From contig CAVXLQ010000003.1 of assembly GCA_963762635.1 (NCBI GenBank), positions 496,001 to 560,000 of the forward strand: 64,000 nt of DNA. Direction: 5' to 3'. Source of the DNA: Tenggerimyces sp963762635. Its GTDB lineage: Bacteria > Actinomycetota > Actinomycetes > Propionibacteriales > Actinopolymorphaceae. Below are positions 40,014 through 48,111 of this stretch, piece after piece. Position 1 is the first letter of the stretch. Each line of letters starts with the position of its first letter. The notes beneath the pieces were generated by a model. That model worked only from the letters and a program-made list of their open reading frames with translations. It was not told where the DNA came from and did no database searches. The position numbers and the translations under genes are program-made.

Positions 40014-41652
40014 GAGAGTGCTCGGATTTCCTTCTGACGTTGGCACTTCTCCTCATCCCTGGGCTCGCCGAAGGTTGGCGCCGGTGTTCGGCAGCGGCGG
40101 CGTGGTGGCCACGGGTCACCCGCTGGCGAGCTCGGCTGGCCTGGCGGTCCTTCGCGCGGGCGGCAACGCCGTCGACGCGGCGGTCGCCGCTGGCCTGGTG
40201 TCGGCCGTCGTGCTGCCGGAGATGTGCGGGCTCGGCGGCGACCTCTTCGCGGTGCTGCACGGACCGACGGGCACGCATTCCGTGCAGGGCAGCGGGATCG
40301 CGCCGCGCTCGTTGACTCTGGACCAGCTCCGGGCGGCGGGCTCCGCGCGGAGCCGGGGGCCGTTGTCGGTCGCGGTGCCGGGCATGGTCGACGCGTACTT
40401 CACGCTGCTGTCGCAGTTCGGCACGCGCTCGTTCGCCGAGCTGGTGGAGCCGGCGATCGCGTACGCCGACGGGCATCCGATCACGCCGGAACGGATCGTC
40501 TACATCGACCGGTTCGCGTCGCTGCTACGCGAGTATCCCTCGTCGGCGGCCGTGTTCCTCCCGGACGGGCGCGTCCCGCTGCCGGGCGAGGTGCTGCGTC
40601 AACCCGACCTTGCCTCGACGTTGCGGCTGCTGGCTTCCGGTGGCCGCGACGTGTTCTACCGCGGTGAGATCGCCGAACGGATCGGCACGGCCATGGCCTC
40701 GATCGGCGGAGCGCTGTCCGCCGACGACCTCGCCACGCAGGCGACGGAGATCACGACGCCGATCTCGACGACGTACCGCGGGCACACGGTGTACGAGACG
40801 TGCCTGCCGAGCCAGGGGCAGATCGTCCTCGAGGCGTTGAACATTCTCGAGTCGTTCGACCTCTCCCTGGGGTCGGCCGAGGCTGTGCACCTGCAGGTCG
40901 AGGCGGTGAAGCTGGCGTTCGCCGACCGGCACGCGTACGTCAAGGACCCCGCGTTCGGCCCCAGCCCCGTGGACGAACTGCTGTCGAAGGACTGGGCGGC
41001 GCGGCGCGCGGCGTCGATCGGAACGAAGGCGAGCGACGACCTGCCACCGGGCGAGATCGACCGCGGCGACACGAGCTACCTGTGCGTGATCGACGGCAAC
41101 GGGACGATGGTGTCACTGATCCAGTCCGTCGCCGCGAACTTCGGCAGCGGCATCGTGGCCGGCGACACCGGCGTGGTGCTGAACAACCGCGCATCGGCGT
41201 TCTCGTTGGATCCCGCGCATCCGAACGTATTCGAGCCGGGCAAGAAGACCGTGCACACGCTGAACGCCTACCTGGTGGCGGATCCTGGCGGGACGCCGGT
41301 CCTGGTGGGCGGAACGCCGGGCGGGGATCGCCAGCCACAGTGGAACGTGCAGTTCCTCACCGGCCTGATCGACGGCGGCTGGGACGTGCAGCAGACGCTG
41401 GAGCAGCCGACCTGGATCTCGTCGGTGGGCTCCGGCTCGGCCCGTACGGCGAACGGCTTCACCCTCGACCTCGAAGCCCGCTTCGGCGCGTCCGTCGCGC
41501 GGGAGTTGGAGGAGCGCGGCCACCGAGTGACCATCGGCCCCGACTTCACCCCCGAGTCCTCGGTAGGCCAGCAGATCGCCCGCGACCCCACCACCGGAGT
41601 CCTCGCCGGCGGAACGGACCCCCGCAGCGAAGGAGCCGTGCTCGCCTTCTAG
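40006..41652 (+). CDS. Gamma-glutamyltransferase/acylase, Ntn-hydrolase
   Basis: This 548-residue Ntn-hydrolase of the gamma-glutamyltransferase family transfers or hydrolyses gamma-glutamyl (or other acyl) groups. The precursor should cleave itself before the nucleophile T356 (DRGDTSYLCVID), giving large and small subunits. Supporting motifs are GGVVATGHPLAS at the start, NAVDAAVA, MCGLGGDLFAV, the substrate-loop VAVPGMVDAY and GGTPGGDRQPQ in the small subunit. There is no signal peptide, so it should be cytoplasmic. GTG 40006 overlaps the solute-binding protein gene, showing coupling. Cephalosporin-acylase-like members have the same fold and cannot be excluded. Confidence 0.9.
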   Translation: MGERVLGFPSDVGTSPHPWARRRLAPVFGSGGVVATGHPLASSAGLAVLRAGGNAVDAAVAAGLVSAVVLPEMCGLGGDLFAVLHGPTGTHSVQGSGIAPRSLTLDQLRAAGSARSRGPLSVAVPGMVDAYFTLLSQFGTRSFAELVEPAIAYADGHPITPERIVYIDRFASLLREYPSSAAVFLPDGRVPLPGEVLRQPDLASTLRLLASGGRDVFYRGEIAERIGTAMASIGGALSADDLATQATEITTPISTTYRGHTVYETCLPSQGQIVLEALNILESFDLSLGSAEAVHLQVEAVKLAFADRHAYVKDPAFGPSPVDELLSKDWAARRAASIGTKASDDLPPGEIDRGDTSYLCVIDGNGTMVSLIQSVAANFGSGIVAGDTGVVLNNRASAFSLDPAHPNVFEPGKKTVHTLNAYLVADPGGTPVLVGGTPGGDRQPQWNVQFLTGLIDGGWDVQQTLEQPTWISSVGSGSARTANGFTLDLEARFGASVARELEERGHRVTIGPDFTPESSVGQQIARDPTTGVLAGGTDPRSEGAVLAF

Positions 41653-41702
41653 CCCACCGCCACGTTTCGAATGAGGTCCCTCTGTCGAATAGGCCGGTAT
41701 TG

Positions 41703-41918
41703 TCAATGGGTACCATGAAATTCTGGAGTGAGTTCGGGCTCGCGGCCTGATCTGCCGGGGGCTGACGGAGGGGCGGGCGGATCTTGGCCGGCGTCCTCCC
41801 GCCGCCCACTCCCGGCCGCCGCACGGCTTCGAGATGTTCCCGGCCGTGGAGAAGAAGCCAACAGATAGCCGACGATGCCCACGCCAATCAGATATCTGGG
41901 CGGGACGTTCTTCCTCAT
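41703..41918 (-). CDS. Possible small membrane peptide, weakly supported
   Basis: This 71-codon frame lies in the 375-bp gap between the transferase and the XRE regulator. The first 25 residues (MRKNVPPRYLIGVGIVGYLLAS) could form one membrane helix. The rest is Pro/Arg/Ser-rich and looks like chance coding. There is no good ribosome site. The rest of the gap shows nothing I can identify. It is listed only because the hydrophobic start is clear. Confidence 0.2.
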   Translation of the reverse strand: MRKNVPPRYLIGVGIVGYLLASSPRPGTSRSRAAAGSGRREDAGQDPPAPPSAPGRSGREPELTPEFHGTH

Positions 41919-42027
41919 TGCGCCATCACTCTTCGCGCTGATCCGATTACTTCAAGCTCAGGATGCCTTGTCGGAGCGCGGGGTGTGGTGAGGATCGCGA
42001 AATTCCCGCTGGTAGCCGAGCGCCTAC

Positions 42028-42918
42028 CTAGGCACGACCACTGCGTCCGCGGCGTAGGCCTTGGTGGCTGGTGCGGTGTTCGAGTGCGTGTTGGAGGAGT
42101 GTTCGGGCTTCGGCGCCGTAGGCGGCGGCGTTGGCGAGGCGGTTGAAGACGCGGAGGTAGGTGGCGATTTCCGCGCCGTTGGTGATGGTGAGTTCTGCGG
42201 TGTAGAGCTCGACGAGGACGGAGTCGGTGTCGTAGATGAAGAAGCCGTGGAGTGGTGGCGTGTGGCATTCGGCGTCGAAGGGGAGGATGCCGAGTCGGAT
42301 GGTTTGCAGTGTGGTCATGCTGATGAGGTGGCCGAGTTGGCCGGTCATGACGTCGGCGGGGCAGACGAGGGCGCGTGCGACGGCTTCGGTGATGACGAAG
42401 TGGAACATCTTGCCTGGCCGGTAGAGGGCTTGTTGGCGTTGCATGCGTGCGGCGACGGCTTCTTCGAGTTCTGCCTCGGAGCGGGGAACGCCGCGGTCCT
42501 CGTCGCCTTCGTCTCCTTCGGCGAAGCGGCATTTCGCGTACTCGGCGGTTTGCAGGAGGCCGGGGACGACGGCGGGTTCGAAGTTGCGTGTGAGGGTTGT
42601 CGTGTTCTCGATCGCGGCGATGGATTGTTGGCGGCTGGGTAGCCCGGTGCGGAACATGCGTCGGTGCTCGACGTACATCTCTTCGAGCGATCGGAGCGCG
42701 GCGGTCAGGTCGGGGATGCGATGTGGCTGGCCGCAGATCTGTGCCCAGGTTTCGAGGTCGGCCGTGGTGGGGGTTTGCTGGCCTTGTTCGATCTTGGAGA
42801 CCTTGGAGCCGACCCAGCCGGCCTGGGTGGCGAGGGCGCGGCCGGTGAGGTGGGCGTCCTGACGTAGTTCGCGCAGGCGTACGCCTAGTGATTCGCGTGC
42901 GCGTTGGAACGAGGACAC
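42028..42918 (-). CDS. XRE-type regulator with DUF5753 (Scr1-family antitoxin-like)
   Basis: This 296-residue protein has an N-terminal helix-turn-helix (residues about 12-65: LGVRLRELRQDAHLTGRALATQAGWVGSKVSKIEQG, of which SKVSKIE is the recognition helix) and the DUF5753 domain (about 95-270: FEPAVVPGLLQTAEYAK, RMQRQQAL, RLGILPF, ELYTAELTITN). These regulators are abundant in mycelial actinomycetes and usually sit beside a small DUF397-type protein; here the partners are DUF6879 and a 74-residue protein. It starts 20 bp after the stop of the DUF6879 gene, so the three are one operon. A 15-bp palindrome upstream of the operon is a likely operator. Confidence 0.9.
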   Translation of the reverse strand: MSSFQRARESLGVRLRELRQDAHLTGRALATQAGWVGSKVSKIEQGQQTPTTADLETWAQICGQPHRIPDLTAALRSLEEMYVEHRRMFRTGLPSRQQSIAAIENTTTLTRNFEPAVVPGLLQTAEYAKCRFAEGDEGDEDRGVPRSEAELEEAVAARMQRQQALYRPGKMFHFVITEAVARALVCPADVMTGQLGHLISMTTLQTIRLGILPFDAECHTPPLHGFFIYDTDSVLVELYTAELTITNGAEIATYLRVFNRLANAAAYGAEARTLLQHALEHRTSHQGLRRGRSGRA

Positions 42919-42938
42919 CCACCCACCTCTTCAGTTGT

Positions 42939-43490
42939 TCAGTTCTGCTCGTGCTTGGTCTGCTCGTGACTCGCCTCGTGCGTCAGGTATGCGGCGCGGG
43001 GTTGGGCGTGGTGGCGTGCGATTTCCCTGTAGTGGTGGAGTTTGACGATCGTGGCCGTGTCGTCGAGGAGTTCGCCGCCGAGGAAGGCGCCGTCGTCGGC
43101 GAACCGTAGGGTGCAGGCTCGGTCGCCGTCGATCAGCCAGTAGTCGAAGTCCGGCAGGCCGAGCTTGTCCGCGTGGGATCGTGCGAGGTAGCGGATGTCT
43201 TCGCCTGCGGCGACGTTGAGGCGCGAGAGGTGCAGTCCGAGTTGGGTGTACTGGGACCAGGGCTCGGACACCACGCGCACACGTTCCATCTGTGCGCCGA
43301 GCACCTTCTTGCGGACAACGAGGCCCAGCCAGTCGTCCAACCAGGACTCGTCGCGAAGCTCTCCGGCCAGGAACGCGTCCAGCTTCTCCTGCGGTGGGCT
43401 GGAGTAGGACTCGCGGGTCTCGAGGCGGTAGGCGGTGAACTGGTAGCCCTCGACGAAGGCGCCGAACGCCGCCGGATCCAGCAGGGTCAC
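42939..43490 (-). CDS. DUF6879-family protein
   Basis: This 183-residue protein has the DUF6879 pattern: FTAYRLETRESYSSP near residue 18-32, RVRVVSEPWSQYTQLGLHLSRLNVAAGEDIRYL in the middle and a C-terminal WLIDGDRACTLRFADDGAFLGGELLDD. The function is unknown; such proteins are regularly encoded next to DUF5753 helix-turn-helix regulators in actinomycetes. The ATG at 43490 overlaps the stop of the 74-residue gene as ATGA. The tail (HEASHEQTKHEQN) is polar and probably disordered. No catalytic motif is evident. Confidence 0.85.
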   Translation of the reverse strand: MTLLDPAAFGAFVEGYQFTAYRLETRESYSSPPQEKLDAFLAGELRDESWLDDWLGLVVRKKVLGAQMERVRVVSEPWSQYTQLGLHLSRLNVAAGEDIRYLARSHADKLGLPDFDYWLIDGDRACTLRFADDGAFLGGELLDDTATIVKLHHYREIARHHAQPRAAYLTHEASHEQTKHEQN

Positions 43491-43711
43491 TGTGCCTCGT
43501 GGGAACGGATCAGGTCGACCAGCGCCTGGCTGACGATCACCGCGTCCTCGCGGTCGGCCGGGAAGTTCACGAGTTGCGCGCGGGCGGCGGCGTCGGTGAG
43601 CTTGTAACCCTGCACGATGTACCGGCCGTCGTCGGTCTTGTAGAAGCTGGGGCTTCCGGACTTGTCGCTACCCGGGGTGCCGAGGTGGATGAGGTTCTTC
43701 GGCTGCTGCAT
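43487..43711 (-). CDS. 74-residue protein, first gene of the DUF6879/DUF5753 operon
   Basis: The frame is open further upstream, but ATG 43711 gives a compact 74-residue protein (MQQPKNLIHLG, SPSFYKTDDGRYIVQGYKL, VNFPADREDAVIVSQALVDLI). The segment FYKTDDGRYIVQGYKL, a small beta hairpin, is like the first gene often found before DUF6879 in actinomycetes. The function is unknown. It resembles DUF397 proteins in size and location but not clearly in sequence. The four-base overlap with DUF6879 implies matched synthesis of both products. Confidence 0.75.
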   Translation of the reverse strand: MQQPKNLIHLGTPGSDKSGSPSFYKTDDGRYIVQGYKLTDAAARAQLVNFPADREDAVIVSQALVDLIRSHEAQ

Positions 43712-43789
43712 CGGTGACCTCTCGTGAGTGGCGGAGCGACCAGCATCTTCGGCTGCCTGTGACCCCGTCAACATCTCTTCGAGAAAACC

Positions 43790-43804
43790 GAAGAAAACTT
43801 CTTC
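43790..43804. promoter_or_regulatory. Palindrome GAAGAA-AAC-TTCTTC, likely operator
   Basis: This is a perfect 6-3-6 inverted repeat in an AT-richer patch between the divergent 74-residue gene (start 43711) and the CxxC protein gene (start 43860). It may be bound by the DUF5753 regulator encoded in this cluster. Confidence 0.45.
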
Positions 43805-43859
43805 ACAGCCGGTTGGTGCCGCTTCTAGCGTTCCCGGCATCGGAGCCGGAGGAGGGCGA

Positions 43860-44138
43860 ATGCGCGAGCCGGTCACAGAAGACGCGGCGAAGCTGAGCGG
43901 CAGCGACAGTGGCGGCGGCAGGGCAGGCATGGACGAGTACGAGCAAGCCGCCCACGAGCGGAAGAGGCTTCTGGACACGCCGTGCGGTTTCTGTGGCCAG
44001 GCGCCGGGCTTCTGGTGCGTCGATGCGGGCGGCCGCGAGGTCCGCAACGTGCACCGGCAGCACGTCATTCGCTACAGCCAGTCCCGGGTGAGCCGAGGCC
44101 TTCTGCGGGCCCTGCTGGTCAAGGCGCGGCTCCTGTAG
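43860..44138 (+). CDS. Small zinc-binding-motif protein (CxxC...C...H)
   Basis: This 92-residue protein has CGFCGQAPGFWC followed by VHRQHVIRY. The C-x2-C-x7-C and histidine spacing is that of small zinc-ribbon-like proteins common in actinomycetes and their phages. A strong ribosome site (GGAGGG) sits just before ATG 43860; the frame is open upstream but without a ribosome site. It is divergent from the DUF6879/DUF5753 operon and shares its promoter region, so the two may be regulated together. DNA or RNA binding is possible; no function is known. Confidence 0.7.
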   Translation: MREPVTEDAAKLSGSDSGGGRAGMDEYEQAAHERKRLLDTPCGFCGQAPGFWCVDAGGREVRNVHRQHVIRYSQSRVSRGLLRALLVKARLL

Positions 44139-44226
44139 ACGTCGCGTCCCGGTCACGCTTTCCCACCCGACGTTTCGTGCCCACGATCGCCCCAACGTCG
44201 GGAGTGCTTCGCCGGGACCCGACAAA

Positions 44227-44262
44227 GCTCCCCTCCGTTCCCGCCTGGGGACGGAGGGGAGC
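44227..44262. terminator. Strong 16-bp-stem hairpin
   Basis: GCTCCCCTCCGTTCCC (44227-44242) pairs with GGGGACGGAGGGGAGC (44247-44262) at 15 of 16 positions plus a G-T pair, with loop GCCT. It is flanked by AAA before and CTT after. It ends the transcript of the CxxC gene and separates it from the next small gene. Confidence 0.75.
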
Positions 44263-44365
44263 CTTCACCACGACCACGCCGGCACGCAGCGCCACGAAGT
44301 GCAGCCGGGTGCAGGTTGACCCGCGCTCCGACGCTCCACGCGGAACGCTCCAGAAAGGATCCAGC

Positions 44366-44530
44366 AATGTCCGAACTCAATCCGCCTGGGGACCATGAAG
44401 GCGTTGTGCCCAGCCCGGAGGAACGCGAAGAGCTACGGCGCATCGTCGCTGAGCAGCGTCGTGCTCAGGGCTTGCCACCAACGATCGAGGACGAGGCGAC
44501 CCTCGCCTTCATGGTACCCAAGTTTAGTAG
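44366..44530 (+). pseudogene. Small gene truncated at the junction with gabT
   Basis: ATG 44366 has AAAGGA at a proper distance and encodes MSELNPPGDHEGVVPSP, then EEREELRRIVAEQRRAQGLPPTIEDEATLAFM. A helical segment followed by AQGLPPTIEDEATL is a pattern I associate with small actinobacterial regulatory or toxin-associated proteins. After about residue 52 the likeness ends and the frame runs without a stop into DNA that is the antisense of gabT (to 45146). The gene has therefore probably lost its 3' end where the GABA operon was joined. Confidence 0.5.
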
Positions 44531-44540
44531 CGGTAGATCA

Positions 44541-45851
44541 CTACAGGGACGCCCTCATTCGAAACCGGCTGAAGGCCTTGTCGAGGATGGCGATCGCTTC
44601 TTCGACGAGGTGGTCCTCGATCACCAGCGGCGGGAGGAAGCGGAGGACGTTGCCGTCGGTGCCGCAGGTCAGGACGAACAGGCCCTCGGCGTGGCAGGCG
44701 GCTGCCACGGACTTGGCGGTCGCGGCGGAGGACAGCTCGACCGCGAGCATCGCGCCGCGGCCGCGGACGTCGCCGATCGAGGGGTGGCGGGACGCCATGG
44801 TGAGCAGCGCTGGCAACAGCAGGGACTCGAGGTGCCGGGCCCGCCCGGCCAGGTCCAGCGACTCCATCAGCGAGATCGCCGCCAGAGCCGCCGCGCAGGA
44901 GACGGGGTTGCCGCCGTACGTTCCGCCCAGCCCACCCGGGTGCACGGCGTCCATCACCGACGCGCGACCCGTCACCCCGGCCAGTGGCAGCCCGCCGCCC
45001 AGCGCCTTCGCGGTCGTCACCAGGTCCGGCTCCAAGGACTCGTGCGAGCACGCGAACCACGACCCCGTACGGCAGAAGCCCGTCTGGATCTCGTCCGCCA
45101 CGAACAACGCCCCGGCAGACGCGCACCAAGCAGCCAACGAAGGTAGGAACCCAGGAGCGGGAACGACGAACCCACCCTCACCCTGGATCGGCTCCACCAC
45201 CACACACGCGACGTTCGACGCGCCCACCTGCGCCGAGATCAACGCGGCAGAACGCGCCCACGCCTCGGCACCAGACAGCCCGTCCCGGTACGGGTACGAC
45301 GTCGGCACCCGATAGACCTCCGGCGCGAACGGTCCGAACCCGTGCTTGTACGGCATCGACTTCGCCGTCAATGCCATCGTCAGGTTCGTCCGCCCGTGGT
45401 AAGCGTGGTCCAGCACCACCACGGCCGACCGCCCGGTCGCGTACCGGGCGATCTTCACCGCGTTCTCCACGGCCTCGGCGCCGGAGTTGAACAACGCCGA
45501 CCGCTTCTCGAAAGAACCAGGCGTCAAGCGGTTCAGCTCCTCGCACACCCGCACGTAGAGCTCGTAGGGCGTACACATGAAGCAGGTATGGGTAAACGCC
45601 GCCATCTGGGACGACACGGCAGCGACCACAGCAGGCGCCGCGTTCCCCACCGACGAGACGGCGATCCCCGACCCGAAGTCGATCAGCGAGTTCCCGTCCA
45701 CGTCGACGAGCACCCCGCCACCAGCGGACTCGATGTACGCCGGCAGCACGCTGCTCACCCCGCGCGCCACCGCGTCGGACCGCCGCGCGTGCAAAGCCGC
45801 CGAACGAGGCCCCGGCACCGAGGTCACCAACGACCGAGCCTGCGGCACCAT
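44541..45851 (-). CDS. gabT: 4-aminobutyrate aminotransferase (class III PLP enzyme)
   Basis: This 436-residue class III aminotransferase moves the amino group of GABA to 2-oxoglutarate, giving succinate semialdehyde and glutamate. The PLP lysine is K282 in TTAKALGGGLPL, and the cofactor Asp is in LFVADEIQTGF. GSGIAVSSVGN, FNSGAEAVENAVKIAR and HPSIGDVRGRGAMLAVEL are family marks. It is the last gene of a seven-gene minus-strand operon and starts one base after the patD stop. GABA formed by PatD would be its substrate. Other omega-amino acids are possible substrates, since the family is broad. Confidence 0.93.
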   Translation of the reverse strand: MVPQARSLVTSVPGPRSAALHARRSDAVARGVSSVLPAYIESAGGGVLVDVDGNSLIDFGSGIAVSSVGNAAPAVVAAVSSQMAAFTHTCFMCTPYELYVRVCEELNRLTPGSFEKRSALFNSGAEAVENAVKIARYATGRSAVVVLDHAYHGRTNLTMALTAKSMPYKHGFGPFAPEVYRVPTSYPYRDGLSGAEAWARSAALISAQVGASNVACVVVEPIQGEGGFVVPAPGFLPSLAAWCASAGALFVADEIQTGFCRTGSWFACSHESLEPDLVTTAKALGGGLPLAGVTGRASVMDAVHPGGLGGTYGGNPVSCAAALAAISLMESLDLAGRARHLESLLLPALLTMASRHPSIGDVRGRGAMLAVELSSAATAKSVAAACHAEGLFVLTCGTDGNVLRFLPPLVIEDHLVEEAIAILDKAFSRFRMRASL

Positions 45852-45852
45852 C

Positions 45853-47289
45853 TCACGCCTCGATGTTCGTCATCACGTGCTTGATCCGGGTGTAATCCTC
45901 CAGACCGTAGACCGACAGGTCCTTGCCGTAGCCGGAGTGCTTGAACCCACCGTGCGGCATCTCCGCGACCAACGGGATGTGCGTGTTGATCCACACGCAC
46001 CCGAAGTCCAGCCGCTTCGCCATCCGCATCGCGCGCCCATGGTCCTTCGTCCACACGCTCGACGCGAGGCCGTACTGCACGCCGTTCGCCCAGCGCACGG
46101 CCTCGTCCTCGTCGGTGAACCGCTGAACGGTGATCACCGGCCCGAAGATCTCGTCCTGGATCGCCTCGTCGTCCTGCAGGAGACCCGACAGCACGGTGGG
46201 GGAGTAGAAGTACCCGCGGTCACCGACCCGCGACCCGCCGATCTGGATCGCGGCATGGTCGGGCAGCCGGGAGACGAACCCGGTCACGCGGTCCAGCTGC
46301 GTCGCGTTGTTCAACGGCCCGTACGCGACCTCGGCATCGGACGGCGGCCCGACCTTCGTGTCACGGGCATGTTCGGTCAACGCGGCAACGAAGTCGTCGT
46401 AGACCCGCGGCGAAGCGAGCACCCGCGTCGCCGCCGTGCAGTCCTGCCCGGCGTTGAAATACCCGGCGACGGCGATCGCCTCGGCGGCAGCCGCGAGATC
46501 GGCGTCGTCGAAGATCACCACCGGAGCCTTGCCACCCAGCTCCAGGTGCACGCGCTTCAGGTCGGTAGCCGCCGATGCGGCGACCTCGGCACCGGCTCGC
46601 GGCGACCCGGTGATCGACACCATCGCCGGCGTCGGGTGGTCGATGAGCAGACGGCCGGTGTCCCGTTCGCCACACACCACGTTCAGAACGCCAGGTGGCA
46701 GGAACTCGGCACACAGCTCGGCCAGCCACACGGTGCTCGCCGGCGTCGTGTCGCTCGGCTTCAGTACCACGGTGTTACCCGCCGCCAAGGCCGGCGCGAA
46801 CTTCCAGATAGCCATCATGAACGGGTAGTTCCACGGCGTCACCTGCCCGATGACACCCACCGGCTCACGGCGTACGTACGACGTGTGCCCCGCCAGGTAC
46901 TCACCCGCCGAACGCCCCTCGAGCAGCCGCGCGGCGCCGGCGAAGAAGCGGATCTGGTCGGTCGACGGTGGCACCTCTTCGTCCAACGTCAGCTGAACGG
47001 GCTTCCCCGTGTTCTCCGACTCGACCGCGACCATCTCCGCGGCCCGCGCGTCGATCGCGTCCGCGATCTTCAGCAACGCGCGTTGCCGTTCCGACGGTGT
47101 CGTGTCACGCCATGTCTCGAACGCGGAAGCAGCCGCACGGAACGCCCGGTCGACGTCCTCGGCGCCCGAGATCGGCGCGGTCGCGAAGACCTCACCCGTC
47201 GACGGGTTGATGATGTCGGAGTATTCACCGGTCACGGGAGCGACGTGCTCGCCGTTCACGAAGTTCGTCAAGGTGCGCTTGCCTGCCAT
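45853..47289 (-). CDS. patD: 4-aminobutyraldehyde dehydrogenase (PatD-like)
   Basis: This 478-residue NAD(P)+-dependent aldehyde dehydrogenase oxidises 4-aminobutanal from putrescine to GABA. Both catalytic residues are present: E250 (LELGGKAP) and C284 (NAGQDCTAA), 34 apart as usual. PWNYPFMMAIWKFAPALAAGN and the C-terminal GYGKDLSVYGLEDYTRIKHVM are typical of the aminobutyraldehyde branch. It lies between potC and gabT in the operon, consistent with uptake, oxidation and transamination of polyamine carbon. Betaine-aldehyde-like activity is possible in this branch. It starts at ATG 47289. Confidence 0.92.
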   Translation of the reverse strand: MAGKRTLTNFVNGEHVAPVTGEYSDIINPSTGEVFATAPISGAEDVDRAFRAAASAFETWRDTTPSERQRALLKIADAIDARAAEMVAVESENTGKPVQLTLDEEVPPSTDQIRFFAGAARLLEGRSAGEYLAGHTSYVRREPVGVIGQVTPWNYPFMMAIWKFAPALAAGNTVVLKPSDTTPASTVWLAELCAEFLPPGVLNVVCGERDTGRLLIDHPTPAMVSITGSPRAGAEVAASAATDLKRVHLELGGKAPVVIFDDADLAAAAEAIAVAGYFNAGQDCTAATRVLASPRVYDDFVAALTEHARDTKVGPPSDAEVAYGPLNNATQLDRVTGFVSRLPDHAAIQIGGSRVGDRGYFYSPTVLSGLLQDDEAIQDEIFGPVITVQRFTDEDEAVRWANGVQYGLASSVWTKDHGRAMRMAKRLDFGCVWINTHIPLVAEMPHGGFKHSGYGKDLSVYGLEDYTRIKHVMTNIEA

Positions 47290-47304
47290 GCATACCCTCC
47301 TGGG

Positions 47305-48111
47305 TTACAGCCGACCCCCGCTGGACGACTCACCGGACAGCTTCTGGGCGAGATAGATCGGTATCACCGACGCGACGATCAGCACCGCGGCGACGACGTT
47401 GACGACGGGTGCCTGGTTCGGCCGGAACAGGTTGTTCAGGATCCAGATCGGCAACGTCTGGATGCCGCTGCCCGCGGTGAACGTGGTCACGATGATCTCG
47501 TCGAACGACAGAGCGAACGCGAGCAAACCGCCCGCCAGCAAGGCCGAACGCAGCATCGGGAACGTGACGAACCGGAACGTCGTGAACGGGTCCGCGCCCA
47601 GGTCCATCGACGCCTCCTCGAGATCTCCACCGAGTCGTCGCAGCCGGGCAATGACGTTGTTGAACACCACCACGATGCAGAACGTCGCGTGTGCGACGAC
47701 CACCGTCAACATACTCAGGCTGACACCGAGGACGGTACGGAAGGCGTTGTTCAGGGCGATTCCGGTCACGATGCCGGGCAGCGCGATCGGCAGGATCACG
47801 GCCAGCGAGATCGTGTCGCGGCCGAAGAAGCGATAGCGCGCGACGGCGAACGAGGCCATCGTCCCGAGCACGAGCGCGACCCCCGTGGCGAGCAGCGCCA
47901 CCTGCACGCTCGTCCACAACGCGTCCAGCGCGGCGGCGTTGCGGGTCGCGCGCGTCCACCACTCCAACGTGAAGCCGGAAGGCGGCCAGCCGAACGTGCG
48001 GTCGGCGTTGAACGAGTTGACGATCACGACGAGCAACGGCACGTACACGACCGCGAGGATCAGCGCCACGGCGACGCCGAGCAGGGCGCGGGCTCGTATC
48101 GACAGCGTCAT
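47305..48111 (-). CDS. potC: Polyamine-type ABC transporter permease, PotC-like
   Basis: This 268-residue inner-membrane permease has six helices and the ABC-permease EAA loop EEASMDLGADPFTTFRFVTFPML (residues about 160-183). Other marks of the PotC/PotI branch are FNADRTFGWP, LPIALPGIVTGIALNNAF and SFDEIIVTTFTAG. It forms the translocation pore with PotB. ATG 48111 overlaps the potB stop as ATGA, and this overlap fixes the start although the frame continues upstream. Energy comes from PotA, and substrate delivery from the lipoprotein encoded at 49043-50287. Confidence 0.93.
   Translation of the reverse strand: MTLSIRARALLGVAVALILAVVYVPLLVVIVNSFNADRTFGWPPSGFTLEWWTRATRNAAALDALWTSVQVALLATGVALVLGTMASFAVARYRFFGRDTISLAVILPIALPGIVTGIALNNAFRTVLGVSLSMLTVVVAHATFCIVVVFNNVIARLRRLGGDLEEASMDLGADPFTTFRFVTFPMLRSALLAGGLLAFALSFDEIIVTTFTAGSGIQTLPIWILNNLFRPNQAPVVNVVAAVLIVASVIPIYLAQKLSGESSSGGRL

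Noticed and set aside
38028..40046. 672-codon open frame on the minus strand
   Set aside because: It is the shadow of the solute-binding lipoprotein gene. The product has no domain and starts inside the next gene.
43487..44068. Long 193-codon version of the small protein before DUF6879
   Set aside because: The added N-terminal part runs antisense through the CxxC gene and the shared promoter region. The ATG at 43711 fits the operon and family size.
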